64,000 nucleotides of DNA from Limnoperna fortunei (Eukaryota; Mollusca; Bivalvia; Mytilida; Modiolidae), in contig OX104111.1 in NCBI GenBank assembly GCA_944474755.1, positions 114,458,545-114,522,544 of the forward strand, written 5' to 3'. Shown here piece by piece: positions 1 through 11,890 of this stretch. The position numbers and the translations under genes were made by a program. The notes beneath the pieces were generated by a model that was not told where the DNA came from, made no database searches, and was given only the letters and a program-made list of their open reading frames with translations. Numbering within the stretch: the first letter of the stretch is position 1; each line of letters starts with the position of its first letter.

Positions 1-600
1 TATTTCCTTTATATTTTTCTTGTATTACGAATTTAGATTGCTCTTGTGTTCCTCTTTATATTGTATTTCAATGCTGGATTTATTTTGTGCTTGAATGTCA
101 GCATCATTTTGCTCGTGTCTACAAGTTTTTTATAGTTCGTGTCTACACTCGTTATATCGCTGGAGTACATCTACTTTATATGATTTATTCCAACACGCTT
201 GATATCGTTGTTGTGTACCCGCGTTTTTTTTTCGCTCATATACATCTGATTTATATCGAGTTTGTATACCAGTTCTGCATTGTTCACGTATACCCAGTCT
301 ATGTCGTTTTTGCATACCCGCTTGATAACGTTATTATATACCCGCTTTATACCGATCTTGTATAACCGCTTGATATAGTTCGTGTATTCCTGGTTGATAT
401 CGTTAGCGTCTGCACGCTTTTCTCGTTGTTGTCTACACGCTTGCTATCGTTTTTTATCCGCTTTATGTTGTAATGGTATACCCGCTTCATATTTTTCGTG
501 TATATCCAGTTATATAAATCTTCTTTTTCCGCCTTGTATCTTTCACTCAACAAGCTTTATATCGTTCGCGTATACCCCCTTTTATCGTTCCTGTGTAACT
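1..600 (+). repeat. 24-bp minisatellite block S1 (distal part of the array)
   Basis: Degenerate 24-bp units run to about 600, where the conserved right shoulder starts. The order of variants matches 54.74-55.56 kb: a long-T unit, then GTCTACACTCGTTATATCGC, then CTGGAGTACATC. S1 is therefore the distal end of an array cut by the window edge. Small ORFs here on both strands are frame artefacts of the 24-bp period. Confidence 0.9.
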
Positions 601-2390
601 TCTTGAAAAGCTCATTGTGCAACAATTATTCTATGATAAATATACAGACAGTTCGTAAACGTCTTTGCACCATTTTAATAAACAATTTGGGTCAAAATTG
701 GGTAGTCAAGACTTATAGACTAACTCCACAGTGCCTTGTTTCCGGAAACTCTTGAAGAATATGTGTTCAGTTATTATAACGATGACAATGGAACGTAAGC
801 ATCTTGAGAAAAATGCCATAGTTTTCATATATCGATTCAGTTTCGTATTTTTTTCAAGCAAGTTGAAAAGTAATATGTCAACAGTTATTAATTAAAACAT
901 GTTTGTTTAAATGAAGATTTGCAATCGTGACTTGACTTTTGCCTATGGTTGTTTGATCGGTTTCCATTCTTTAATTCATCATCTTTATTCCATATGTGAA
1001 ATTGAACAAGGTGTCAAAACCTTATCATTTTAAATACATGTAGGGGTCTTGTTGGCCCCGCGGTAAAGTATGTTAATCATCGTCTACTGAGGACTTGGTT
1101 TGTTAACAGTGAGGTTGTGTTGGAGTCCTGGTACTCCTACGTCCCTCCTCCCCAATACAAACTGGACGCCATGATATAGCTGAAAAGCTGCTCAACATGT
1201 CTCTTAAAGCACCCTTCAAATAAATAAGAAATAAATATAGTCTTTCATTATGAATAACGTTCTAGGTCTTCAAAGAAAACATGGATATTAACGGAATTAC
1301 AATTGTAAATTTCAGAAGTTCAGCAAAATGTATTTGTGCAAACCGTTTTTTTAGCACTAAATATATTATTACTAGATCACATCTTACAAAATGCATATAG
1401 TTGTATAATCATTCATCAAAAAAAGTATTCGATGTAGGCAAAAATCTTGAAAAAGTATTTTGGCAACTTAAAATGCACAAAAACATAGATAAATATATAT
1501 TTATTTTTTACAGTCAAAACTTCATTTGTATACTGTCAGAATCCAACATTAGGTAGAGGTTTTTTTTATCTTAGACTAGTCATAATTTTTTTCACTGAAC
1601 ATGAATACTAGTCTTTACGCTGCTCTCGAAGTACGTGATCCAAATGATCAAATTGAACTAAATGAACTTTTTGACACACAAAAATATCCTTATATTAAAA
1701 ATATAACTAAAGCGACAGATTCAAGTCTATCTGACCTTTATACATAGAAGATCGTGTTACATCGTTAAATCTTTAAGAATCAAACAAAAACAACACATTT
1801 ATATTTTTACTTAGATATAAACTTTTCGAATGACAGATTAACACGGTCATCTAAGCAAATCCCCTGTTTTATTCTTTTCTAACTACAATATTTTAGAAGA
1901 TTTGCTCTATCAGTGTCGTACTAAGTTTAGACATACTTTTGAAACGCTAGCACCACTTATAGTTGTATTTTTTTGTTTAAACCTATTTTTCATTTCACAA
2001 ATTTTGTCAATTGAATATATTAACATTTCAAGTTAACAGTCTTCGATCTTGAACTTGTCAAAAACTCTATTATTTCAAATACTGGCAATCTTTTAAAACA
2101 TTTCTGATCTAACATTAGGTTGTTATACAAAATACAATTATGCTCAAGCACATTGTATACTGCTATTTTTACTCAGCATGCATTATCTGTGTAAAGTTTT
2201 CAAAAAACCGATCATATTGAGATCTATTACATATATTGATGACCAATCCAATAAATAATAAAAAATGTATGTTTATAAAGCCCAATAGGCGTAAATGAGA
2301 GCAAAGTCAAAATGGTGGAATTAAGATCCACTTGGAGAAAAAAAAACAACTCGAACAGCATTCATCAATATACCATAATGTACATTAAAT
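600..2390 (+). repeat. Right shoulder of the satellite element, copy RS1
   Basis: Non-satellite DNA that follows the array directly. Its start (ACAATTATTCTATGATA, then a segment with AATAAACAATTTGGGTC) recurs after the arrays ending at about 41.06, 55.56, 57.09 and 60.37 kb. It contains a SINE at 1042-1225 and is collinear with 41.07-42.9 kb as far as a segment reading CAATATACCATAATG near 2368. No coding sequence was recognised. Confidence 0.8.
1042..1225 (+). mobile_element. tRNA-derived SINE, degraded copy within RS1
   Basis: The head resembles the 5' end of a Leu/Ser-type tRNA, but the A-box is damaged (GGCCCCGCGGTAAAG). The body has GGTACTCCTACGTCCCTCC and then AACTGGACGCCATGATATAG. The same insertion is present in the other right shoulders (41459, 55991, 60717), so it predates their duplication. 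Confidence 0.7.
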
Positions 2391-3067
2391 GTCGTAAAGT
2401 AGGCCGATGAAATTAGAAGACAAACCACACTAAATTTAATCCTTTACATATCGTGTCAAACAAATAACAAGCTAGACAATTGATACGTAATCTGGACAAA
2501 ACCTTTTAATGATTGTTAAACTATACGTCGTTGTGTCGTAAAACGGTTGTACAACATATCATCTTAATATTTTACCACCTAAGTATTCCCAGATGTGAAA
2601 GTACTTTCTGTAGATTAAGCAAATACTCAATCAAACGCTTTATGAATAAATACTGAACGAAACCGTTTGTAAACCATTGTGGATAATTTTACAATTTTCG
2701 TCATATAAACTCATCTGAAAGAATAAAATACTGTGAACAGCCATTTGTCGAAGCAATAAATGTTTTGTTTGTTTATTTCGACATGAATGCCTGCCTCAAA
2801 GGTAGTAGCAACAACACATGACAGAAATGTACCTGAACAATTTGATAAACATGAAAAATTGTACACTGTGAATTTTCAGAGATTAGTTTGAAAACTGTAG
2901 GAGGAGTTGATAACACGAAAACGTGCCCTACCTAAAAATAGCCGGAAAGTTGAAATATGCATATTAACTTACTCTAATACTTAACACTATTATAATAGAA
3001 TTAGACTTCTGGGGTGAAATCCAGACCGTAGATATAGGCCATCTCTCTTATTCACACGATAAGCCTG
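2390..3067 (+). repeat. Left-shoulder sequence before block S2
   Basis: From about 2530 it matches the right edge of block S4 (GTGTCGTAAAACGGTTGTAC at about 2535 and 32091). From about 2610 it matches 30.55-31.05, 35.78-36.1 and 51.85-52.4 kb (AATACTGAACGAAACC, later TTCTGGGGTGAAATCC). The segment is thus a mosaic of pieces that lie beside other satellite blocks. No gene was seen. Confidence 0.65.
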
Positions 3068-5743
3068 GTACCTGTATATCCGATTTCTTTTATATCGTCT
3101 TGATATCGTTTCGTGAACAAGCTTTATATTCTTTGTATACTCGCTTTATATTGGCCGTGTATGCCCACTTTATATTGTAAGTGTCTACACTGTTGATATC
3201 GTTCGTGTATAATTATTCGATATTGTTCGTTTATACCCACTTTTTTCGATTTTGTATTCCCGCTTTGTAATGTTCTTTTATACCCGCCTTATATCTTTCA
3301 TAACAATGAGCTGAAATCGTATTGTACACCCACTTTAAATAGTTTTGTCTACAGGCTTTGTATAGATTGTATATATCTGCTTATATCGATCTTGTATACT
3401 AGCTTTATATCGTTTGCGCATTCCCATTGTATATTGTTCGTGTATATCGCTTTCTATCGATCTTGTATACCCGCTTGATATTGTTGACACAAAACTGCTT
3501 TATGTCGTTCGTATTTTCCCGATTTATATCGTTTGCCTATACCGGCTTAGTATCGTTCCGGTATACCTCCTTTATAGCATTATGTATTTATGTTCTGCTT
3601 TATATCGTTCATATATACCGGCGTTATATAATTCCAGCACACCCGTTTTATATAGTTCTTGCATACACTCTTGATAAGGATTTTGTGTGCCCGCTTTGTA
3701 TCGTTCGTTTTTACAACAGTGCTATCGTTCATTTATACCAGCTTTCTTACTTCTTATATTATAGATGTATAACTGCGTTGTATTGTTCTCATATGCACGT
3801 TTTATAATTTTCGTTTTTTTTTTTGTGTACCAGCTTTATATTGTTCGTGTCTACACGTTGTATACCGTTTGTATCTATACTTTTTATCTCGTTCGTGTAT
3901 ATTCGCTTGACATCGTAAGTTTATAACCACTTTATATCTTTCTTGTAATCCCGCTGTATATCGTTGGTATATACCCGTTTGACATCGTTCGTTACAATTG
4001 GCCTCAAAATTTTTTGTACACCCACTTTATGTAACTCGTTTACATCCGCTTTATATGGTTCTTTTATACCCGCTTTATATCTTACTTGTGTGCGTGCACT
4101 ATGTCGTTCGGATATTTCTGCTGCATATCGATTTGTGTGTACGCTTAATTTCGTTCACGTACCCAGCTGTATCTCGGCATGTATATACCCGCTTTCGTGT
4201 TTCCGAATTGATATCGTTTGCGTTTACCGGCTTAATATTTTTCCGGTTTACCTTATTTATAGTGTTCGTGTTAAACCGATCAGCTTATTCATTGTATAAC
4301 CGTTTAATATCGTTTGCACATACCAGTTCTGTAAAATTGGTGTATATCCGCTTTTTGAGTGTTTGTGTATATCTGATTTTTATCGTTTTATAACCGTTAT
4401 ATATCTTTCTCGTATACTTGCTTTATATCCTTCTGTTTCTGATATACCAGCTTTATATTATTCTAATAAAACCGAATTTATATTGTTCTTGTAAACCAGC
4501 TTAAAATCGTTAGTGTATAGCAGCTCGATATTGTTTGTTTATACCCACTTTATATCGTTTTTGCATACCCGCTGTATGTCGTTCTTGTATACCCGCTTTA
4601 TATAGATCGTGTATACCCGCTTTATATCGCTTGTGTATACCCACTTGATATTGTTGTAACAATCCTCTTAAATAGTTTGTGCACTGCCACTTTATATAGT
4701 TCGGGTCATCACGCTTTGTATCGTTCGTGTGCATACTCTTCATATCTTTTTATAAACGTTTTATTGATAAGTTTTCACTCTCTATACCGTTCGCATATAA
4801 ATGTTGTATGACGATTTTGGATACCATCTTGAAATCGTTCACGTATACCCTCTTTATATCGTTCCTGTATTCTCTCTTTATATCTTTCGTGTATATCCGC
4901 TTATATCTATTTTGTATACTGGCCTTATATCGTTCGTATTTTCCTTTTTATATCGTTTGCCTCTGCCGGCTTAATATAGGTCGTGTATACCTATTTTATG
5001 GCGTTTGTGTTCAACCATTACATTTATTTGTTGTATAACCTCTTGAAAGTATTCATTTATACCAGAGTTACATCGTTCTAGAATACTTGCTTAACATCGT
5101 TCTTGTATACCCGCTTTATAAGTTCTTTTATTCAATTTATATCATTCGTGCATACCTGATTTTTATCGTTCATGTATACCCGGTTGATATCGTTATATGC
5201 GCGGTTTCTTGTTTTCGTGTATACCCGTTTTCCTAAGTTCGTGTTTACAAGAGTTATATAGTAAGTGCATCACGGCTTTATATACTTCTTTACACCCACT
5301 GATATCGTTTCCTTATACCCTCTTCACATCGTTCAGTATAAAGTTTTATATCCTACTTGTATACTCGCTTTATATTTGTCTTGCATTCCCGATTGATATT
5401 GATCTTGTATTCCGCTTGATATTGTATGTATATGCCCAATTTATATTGTTGTTGAATGTCAGCATTATTTTTTACTCGTGTCTACACGTTTTACACCCGT
5501 TATAGTACTCCACATGATATGGCTCATTTTAACACGCTTAGTATCGTTGTTGTGTACCCGCGTTTCGTTCGTATACATCTGCTTCATATCGAGATTGTAT
5601 TCCCGTTCTGCATCGTTCACGTATATCCACTGTATATAGTTTGTGTATAACCACCAGATATCGTTCTTTTATACCATCTTTATATCGATCTTTCATACCC
5701 GCTTGATATCGTTTGTGTTTGCCTGCTTTATAGCAGTCGTGTT
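3067..5743 (+). repeat. 24-bp minisatellite block S2 (near full-length array)
   Basis: About 110 degenerate units of the 24-bp repeat. Landmark variants appear in the same order as in S8 and S10: a TTTTTTGTGTACCAGC unit at 3815, GTCTACACGTTGTATACCG at 3850, a TTGACATCG unit at 3968, and a GTTTTCCTAAGTTCGTG unit at about 5227. Five of six frames of the consensus are open, which accounts for the short periodic ORFs here. Confidence 0.92.
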
Positions 5744-5894
5744 AAAAAAATAGCAAAGAAAATCGACCGAACAACATGAACCAAAAGCCAAGGGACAGTT
5801 ACAAATCCGAATATAGAGAAACACACCGAAAAACAAAAAACATAAAACAAAGAAAGAGATTAACACGAACCCAATAAGAACCATGGTTGCACTC
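5744..5894 (+). mobile_element. E1 interspersed repeat inserted in block S2
   Basis: A-rich sequence beginning AAATAGCAAAGAAAATCG with the diagnostic ACCGAACAAC segment, GGGACAGTTACAAATCC and a terminal CCATGGTTGCACTC. Uninterrupted paralogues at about 26.77, 55.14 and 59.98 kb read GTCTAACCG across this point, so the insertion is delimited on both sides. The same insertion is found at 24385-24535. No open reading frame of E1's own was recognised. Confidence 0.75.
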
Positions 5895-6010
5895 ACCTTT
5901 GCAAAGATTTTTTGTAGAACCCTTTATATCGTTCGTGTTTACCCGCTTTTTGTCGTTTGTGCTGCATATCCGATTTAAATAGTTTGTACTTTACATGCCC
6001 GATTTGTATA
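5895..6010 (+). repeat. 24-bp minisatellite between E1 and the MITE
   Basis: A few units of the satellite continue after E1 and match the uninterrupted arrays at 55.15-55.29 and 60.0-60.13 kb. It ends at the TA dinucleotide (6009-6010) next to the MITE terminus. Confidence 0.8.
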
Positions 6011-6410
6011 CAGTCCCTGTAACGTGTAAGGTAACGAAACGTACGATACACAAAAATGATGTACGAACGATGAACGAACGATATACGAACGTCGTACGCA
6101 CGATATACCAACGATGTACGCACGATGCACGAAACGATATTCGATACGATATACGATGGAAACGGTTATATGGCGTTTATCCTTTTGATAGATCGTATTG
6201 TCAATCGTAATGTACATCGTATCGTGCAACGTTTCGTTTATCGTATGGTGCATCGTCTCCTATACCGTCAATGCATGGTTTAATTAAAATTTCTGGTATA
6301 AAAAGTTTATTTTTCAGTATTTTAATTCAGTATTGAAGGCATTTACTAGTTTTAAGATACACAATCATTTGAGTAATGTTTAGCATTCATATATAATGAT
6401 ATGCATTTTG
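6011..6410 (+). mobile_element. Tc1/mariner-type MITE with 11-bp subterminal repeats, 3'-truncated copy
   Basis: Starts with the terminal sequence CAGTCCCTG directly after TA. About eight degenerate 11-bp units (ACGATGTACGA) follow at about 6045-6145, and reverse-oriented units lie at about 6190-6265. The interior matches the complete copy at 24664-25256 up to about 6410, where similarity ends without the right terminus. No transposase is encoded. Confidence 0.7.
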
Positions 6411-8204
6411 TTATGTAACTTCATTGATCAATAAAATTACTGTGACACCTGTTTAAAATATATAAAAAATATAACATAAACCATATTTACATCTCTTAAT
6501 AAAAGCGTTTACAATCATACGATTGAAAAAGCCAACAAAGTTAAACAATCATGTCTTTATGTTTTAACATGTGTACGCATCTATCATTTAATTCACTTAA
6601 ACATGCGACTTTCATTTACAATTAGTAACATTATTTCGGTTTTCGATCACTAAACTTTTTCTGTCGCCGTGTGTGTACATGAAAATTGCCTATTTTGTGC
6701 TGAGGATAAATTGATTCAACATAAATCTTAGTTCCTTATCATTAAATGTGTACTTTGTTTATATATAAATTCAAATATTCATAAGTCCTTAATATAAGCT
6801 TAAATATTGCTTTGCGGACGTCAAGCAATCCATAAATCAGTCTATCAAATATTCATATTTTCAGCTAAAATAGTATATTCTATAAACTATATTTCTATTC
6901 AATAATATTATTGACACATCTTTCTAAAACGATCTTTAACTATATTCACAGACGCGTTTGTTTACATAACTAAGTGTTAAACTACAAAATTGTTGTCATT
7001 ATGTTGTTTTTAGATAAAATTATTTTTGTTTTCTTATCTATATCTAATGATTTTTTATATGTATTATGTGGTAAATAAGTGTGCGTCGCCGCTGGAATTT
7101 GCCACATTTTTATATTTTAAATGACAGTCAGGTAATTTTTCGCGATCATCAACGACAACGATTCAGATTCATCAACTTTATAATTTAATTCATCAATGTG
7201 CAGTTATGATTCAAAAGGAAATGTCTTTTAACAAGACACTCTTTCGTCCCTGTTGTAAATATCGGAAAGATGTATGTAGTGTTGGGAATGTAAATTATTC
7301 TTTATTGTCGAAAGTATACCAAACTAGCATTAAATCGAACGACAAAAAGAATCACTACCCTGGACAAACATGAATTCAAATCGAGTGCACCACTTCTTTC
7401 ACCGTCACCGTCACGCGCGAAATAATGCGTAAGAATTTATAACATAAAGGATTCAGTTAGATAACATCTACGGTGATCAATCAATATTAAAACATAACAG
7501 TAATGTACTGTGATTTAAGTGAGACGAAAATTATTTTTTTTTATATAGATTGTAATTAGCACTGATTCAACAAAACGCAAGACGTATTTCAAAACAATTC
7601 CAATCGCCATAATGACTGTTAACAGGTTAATGCGTTGTTAATACACTTAAAGCTCAAAATATTTGCACTAACGTTTACAATTAGTTAAGGTATTCTGAAA
7701 AACAATTTGATTTCTTGTTAAAAGTTATAACCCACTTTCAGCACTTTTCAGCAAAGGGGAGGAGGTTCAAATTTTTAATAGAGAAGGAATCGCGAGAGGA
7801 AGACCCCCATTTTTCGTGAAGGAAAGAGGGAAGAAGTCGAACAGACACTTTTTAGTTAGTTTAGTTCCACCGTATTTGAATACTTCCTCACAGCTCTTTA
7901 ATAATACAAGACACTAGATGCATTTTGCATTCTAAACACACATTTTTTTTTATTAATTTCAATATAAAACAAACTTTTAAAAATAAGCAAGATACGCGTG
8001 AATCGTTATGCACTATAAAGTTAGTTGAAAATACGAAAACGTAATTTTATTGTAATGATTGTTACTATGTATAAACAAATGTTCGTTACGTTTATTGAAT
8101 GTATGTCAATTGCAATCACAACAGTTAACAGAAGATAACGTGTTCCTTTCAAGTGATTTTATTTCAGTGTAATTTTTATAACAACTTGATTATCTTTTGA
8201 TTCG
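6411..8204. other. Unrecognised AT-rich intergenic DNA
   Basis: No ORF of note, no repeat match within the window and no RNA gene were seen. A short purine-rich, GC-richer patch lies at about 7755-7825 (GGGGAGGAGG, GGAAAGAGGGAAG). Confidence 0.5.
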
Positions 8205-9999
8205 GCTTTATTATGAATTATTTTAATGGCTGATGTCTAAACGATAATGAAACCTTTTAACGTTCTATACACAAAATGCTTAATGAACTTTTGTAGACGG
8301 TATTTGTTAAAAACAATATACAAACAGAAAAGATTGTCCGATCGGGTACAAAGAACGCCTATAGCGTTTAATGTTTGAAAGCAGATCACTAACAGATAAC
8401 GTCTGCTTACCAAAACAAAGGTTTCTTAATGGTTATGCACATGCCAAAGTGATACAAATACATATTTATGAATTGAATGTAATTTGAAAGAATAGTATTC
8501 TCAGACCTAATCCAATGAATAACAACAAAATAATAAAATTGTTAGAGAAATAACAAATATTTAATCTTTCAAAATCTAACAATTATTTACCTCAATGGTA
8601 TTATCGCTGTTTACCCAATGAGACCATAACAACCAACCTGTTAACCAAAGATATGGCTTTCCTTGCAACAATTAATTTCCTTGTTATCAATTTCATATTG
8701 TACTTACTCAGCAGAATTCTTAATCAAATTTGCTACTGACTCAGCAGAATTTTAAATTGTCTTAAGATCAATTAAATTTTTTTAATCTGATTTTACTGAA
8801 TTATAACAATAATATCAGTATCGTTTAAATACATTGAAATTACTTTTAACAAAATTTAAAAAAAAATTATTATTGGGATTCTACTTTAAATTTTGAAATT
8901 GGATTGAAATGTTGCATTAACAATGTATTTGCATAAAAAAAAGTCAACACCAGTTTCAAATATGTAATATGTTTTATTTATCCGCTAATTAGACTTCAGT
9001 AAAAGTGTCGATAAAAAAATTAGTAATGGCATTGGTCATTTTATTGAATGTAAATGAAGTACTTGTGTCTGTTCTGTTATGAATACGCCATAACAGTGAA
9101 TATACTTTAAAGTTTACCGATAATTATATACAAAACATGAAGCTCCGTTACCTTCCATTTGTTCAATGGTACCATCCAGCGAAATGACAGCTACTGTTAC
9201 ACCTGTTTTATTACTAATTAATTTAATGGTTGACGTCTGAACGATAATGATGCCTTTAAACGTTCTATACACAAAATATTTAATGAACTTTTGTGGAAAG
9301 TCTTTGTGAAAAACAATATAATAAGAGATAATTATATACACAACAAGATGCTGGTTGCCTGTTATTTGTTCAATATTACCATCAATCAAAATGACCAGGT
9401 ACTGCTACATCTGTTTTATTATGAATTTATTTAATGGTTGACGTCTGAACGATAATGATGCCTTTAAACGATTTATACACAAAATTCTTAATGAACTTTT
9501 GTAGACAGTCTTTGTGAAAGACAATATAAAAACAGATAAGATTGTCCTATCAGGTACAAAGTACGCCCATAGCGTTTAATGTTTCAAAGCATAACACTAA
9601 CAGATAACATCTGCTTACCAAAACAAAGTTTTGTTAATAGTTATGCAAATGCCAAAGTGTTACACATACATATTTAAATATTGAATTGAATTTAAAAGAA
9701 TAGCATTCTCAGGCCTTACACAATGAATAACAAGAAAATAACAAAAATTGTTAGAGAAATAACAAATATTTAATCTTTCAAATTCTAACTATTAGTTACC
9801 TCAATAGTATTATCACTGTTGACCCAATCAGATCATAACAACCAACCTGTTAACCCAAAGATATGGCTTTCCTTGCAACAATTAATTTCCTTGTTATCAA
9901 CTTCATATTGTACTTACTCAGCAGAATCCTTAATCAAATTTGCTACTAACTCAGCAGAATTTTTAATTGTCTTAAGATAAGTTAAATTTTTTTTATCTG

Positions 10000-11890
10000 A
10001 TTTTACAGAATTATAACAACAATATCAATATCGTTTAAATACATTGAAATTACATTTAACAAACATTATTTTAAAACTGATTATTGGAATTCTATTTTAA
10101 ATTTTGAAATTGGATTGAAATGTTGCATTAAAAATGTATTTATATCAAACAAAAAGTCAACACCAGTTTCAAATATGTAATATGTTTTATCTATCCGCTA
10201 ATTAGACTTCAGTAAAAGTGTCGATAAAAAAAATAAGTAATGGCATTGGTCATTTTATTGAATGTAAATGAAGTAAATGTGTCTGTTCTGTTATTATTAT
10301 GCCATAACAGTGAATATATTTTAAAATTTACCCGATAATTATATACAAAACATGAAGCTCCGCTACCTTTCATTTGTTCAATGGTACCATCAAGCGAAAT
10401 GACAGGTACTGTTACACCTGTTTTATTACTAATTAATTTAATGGTTGACGTCTGAACGATAATGATGCCTTTAAACGTTATATACACAAAATACTTAATG
10501 AACTTTTGTGGAAAGACTTTGTTGAAAAACAATATACTAAGAGATAAGAATTATATACACAACAAGGTGCTGGTTGCCTGTTATTTGTTCAAGATTACCC
10601 TCAAGCAAAATGACCAGGTACTGTTACATCTGTTTTATTATGAATTAATTTAATGGCTGACGTCTAAACGATAATGAAGCCTTTTAACGTTCTATACACA
10701 AAAATCTTAATGAACTTTTGTAGACAGTCTTTGTGAAAAACAATATACAAATAGATAAGATTGTCCGATCAGGTACAAAGTACGCCCATAGCGTTTAATG
10801 TTTGAAAGCATAACACTAACAGATAACATCTGCTTACCAAAACAAAGGTTTCTTAATGGTAATGCACATGCCAAAGTGTTACAAATACATATTTATGAAG
10901 TGAGTTGAATTTGAAAGAATAGTATTCTCATACATAACCCAATGAATAACAACAAAATAATAAAATTGTTAGAGAAATAACACATATTTAATCTTTCAAA
11001 ATCGAACAATTAATTGCATCTCAATGGTATCATCACTGTTGACCCAAACAGATCATAATAACCAACCTGTTACCCCAAAGATATGGCTTTCCTTGCAACA
11101 ATTAAGTTCCTTGTTTTCAACTTCATATTGTACTTACTCAGCAGAATTCTTAATCAAATTTGCTACTAACTCAGCAGAATGTTTAATTGTCTTAAGATAA
11201 ATTAACATTTTTTTATCTGATTTTACAGAATTATAACAACAATAGCAATGTCGATTAAATAGATTGAAATTACATTTAACAAAAATTATTTTAAAACTGA
11301 TTATTGGAATTATATTTTAAATTTTGAAATTGGATTGAAATGTTGCATTAAAAATGTATTTGTATCAAACAAAAATGTCAACACCAGTTTCAAATATGTA
11401 ACATGTTTTATCTAACCGTTAATTAGACTTCAGAAAAAGTGTCGATAAAAAAATTAGTAATGGCATTGGTCATTTTATTGAATGTAAATTAAGTAAATGT
11501 GTCTGTTCCGTTATTATAATGTCATAACAGTGAATATATTTTAAAGTTTACCCGATAATTATATACAAAACATGAAGCTCCGTTATAATAGTATTCTCAG
11601 GCCTAACCCAATGAATAACAACAAAATAATAAAATTGTTAGAGAAATAACACATATTTAATCTTTCAAAATCTAACAATTAGTTATCTCAATGGTATTAT
11701 CAATGTTGACACAATCAGATCAAAAGAACCAACCTGTTAACAAAAAAGATATGGCTTTCCTTGCAACAATTAATTTCCTTGTTATCAACTTCATATTGTA
11801 CTTACTCAGAAGAATTCTTAATCAAATTTGCTACAAACTCAGCAGAATTTTTAATTGTCTTAAGATAAATTAAAATTTTTTATTTGATTT
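10000..11890 (+). repeat. Higher-order repeat copy 1 (about 1.887 kb)
   Basis: One full unit plus one shortened unit of the 1.21-kb array. It is almost identical to the next 1.887 kb: matching points are offset by 1887-1888 bp (11081 to 12968, 11749 to 13637), and the stretch around 10340-10650 looks identical to 12227-12540. The phase of the boundaries is arbitrary. Confidence 0.88.

Noticed and set aside
3067..5743. CRISPR-like short direct repeats
   Set aside because: Units are contiguous with no unique spacers, are degenerate, and lie in a eukaryotic context without cas genes.
6180..6280. Reverse-oriented 11-bp repeats as a separate satellite
   Set aside because: They belong to the MITE. 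The same arrangement is in the complete copy between its termini at 24664 and 25256.
9114..9389. Minus-strand ORF conserved in several 1.21-kb units (contains ISLDGTIEQMEGNGASC)
   Set aside because: The roughly 210-bp subrepeat is a multiple of three, so the frame is kept by default. Differences between units change amino acids freely (EGN to KGS, AVI to PVI), and the start and end vary. It looks neutral.
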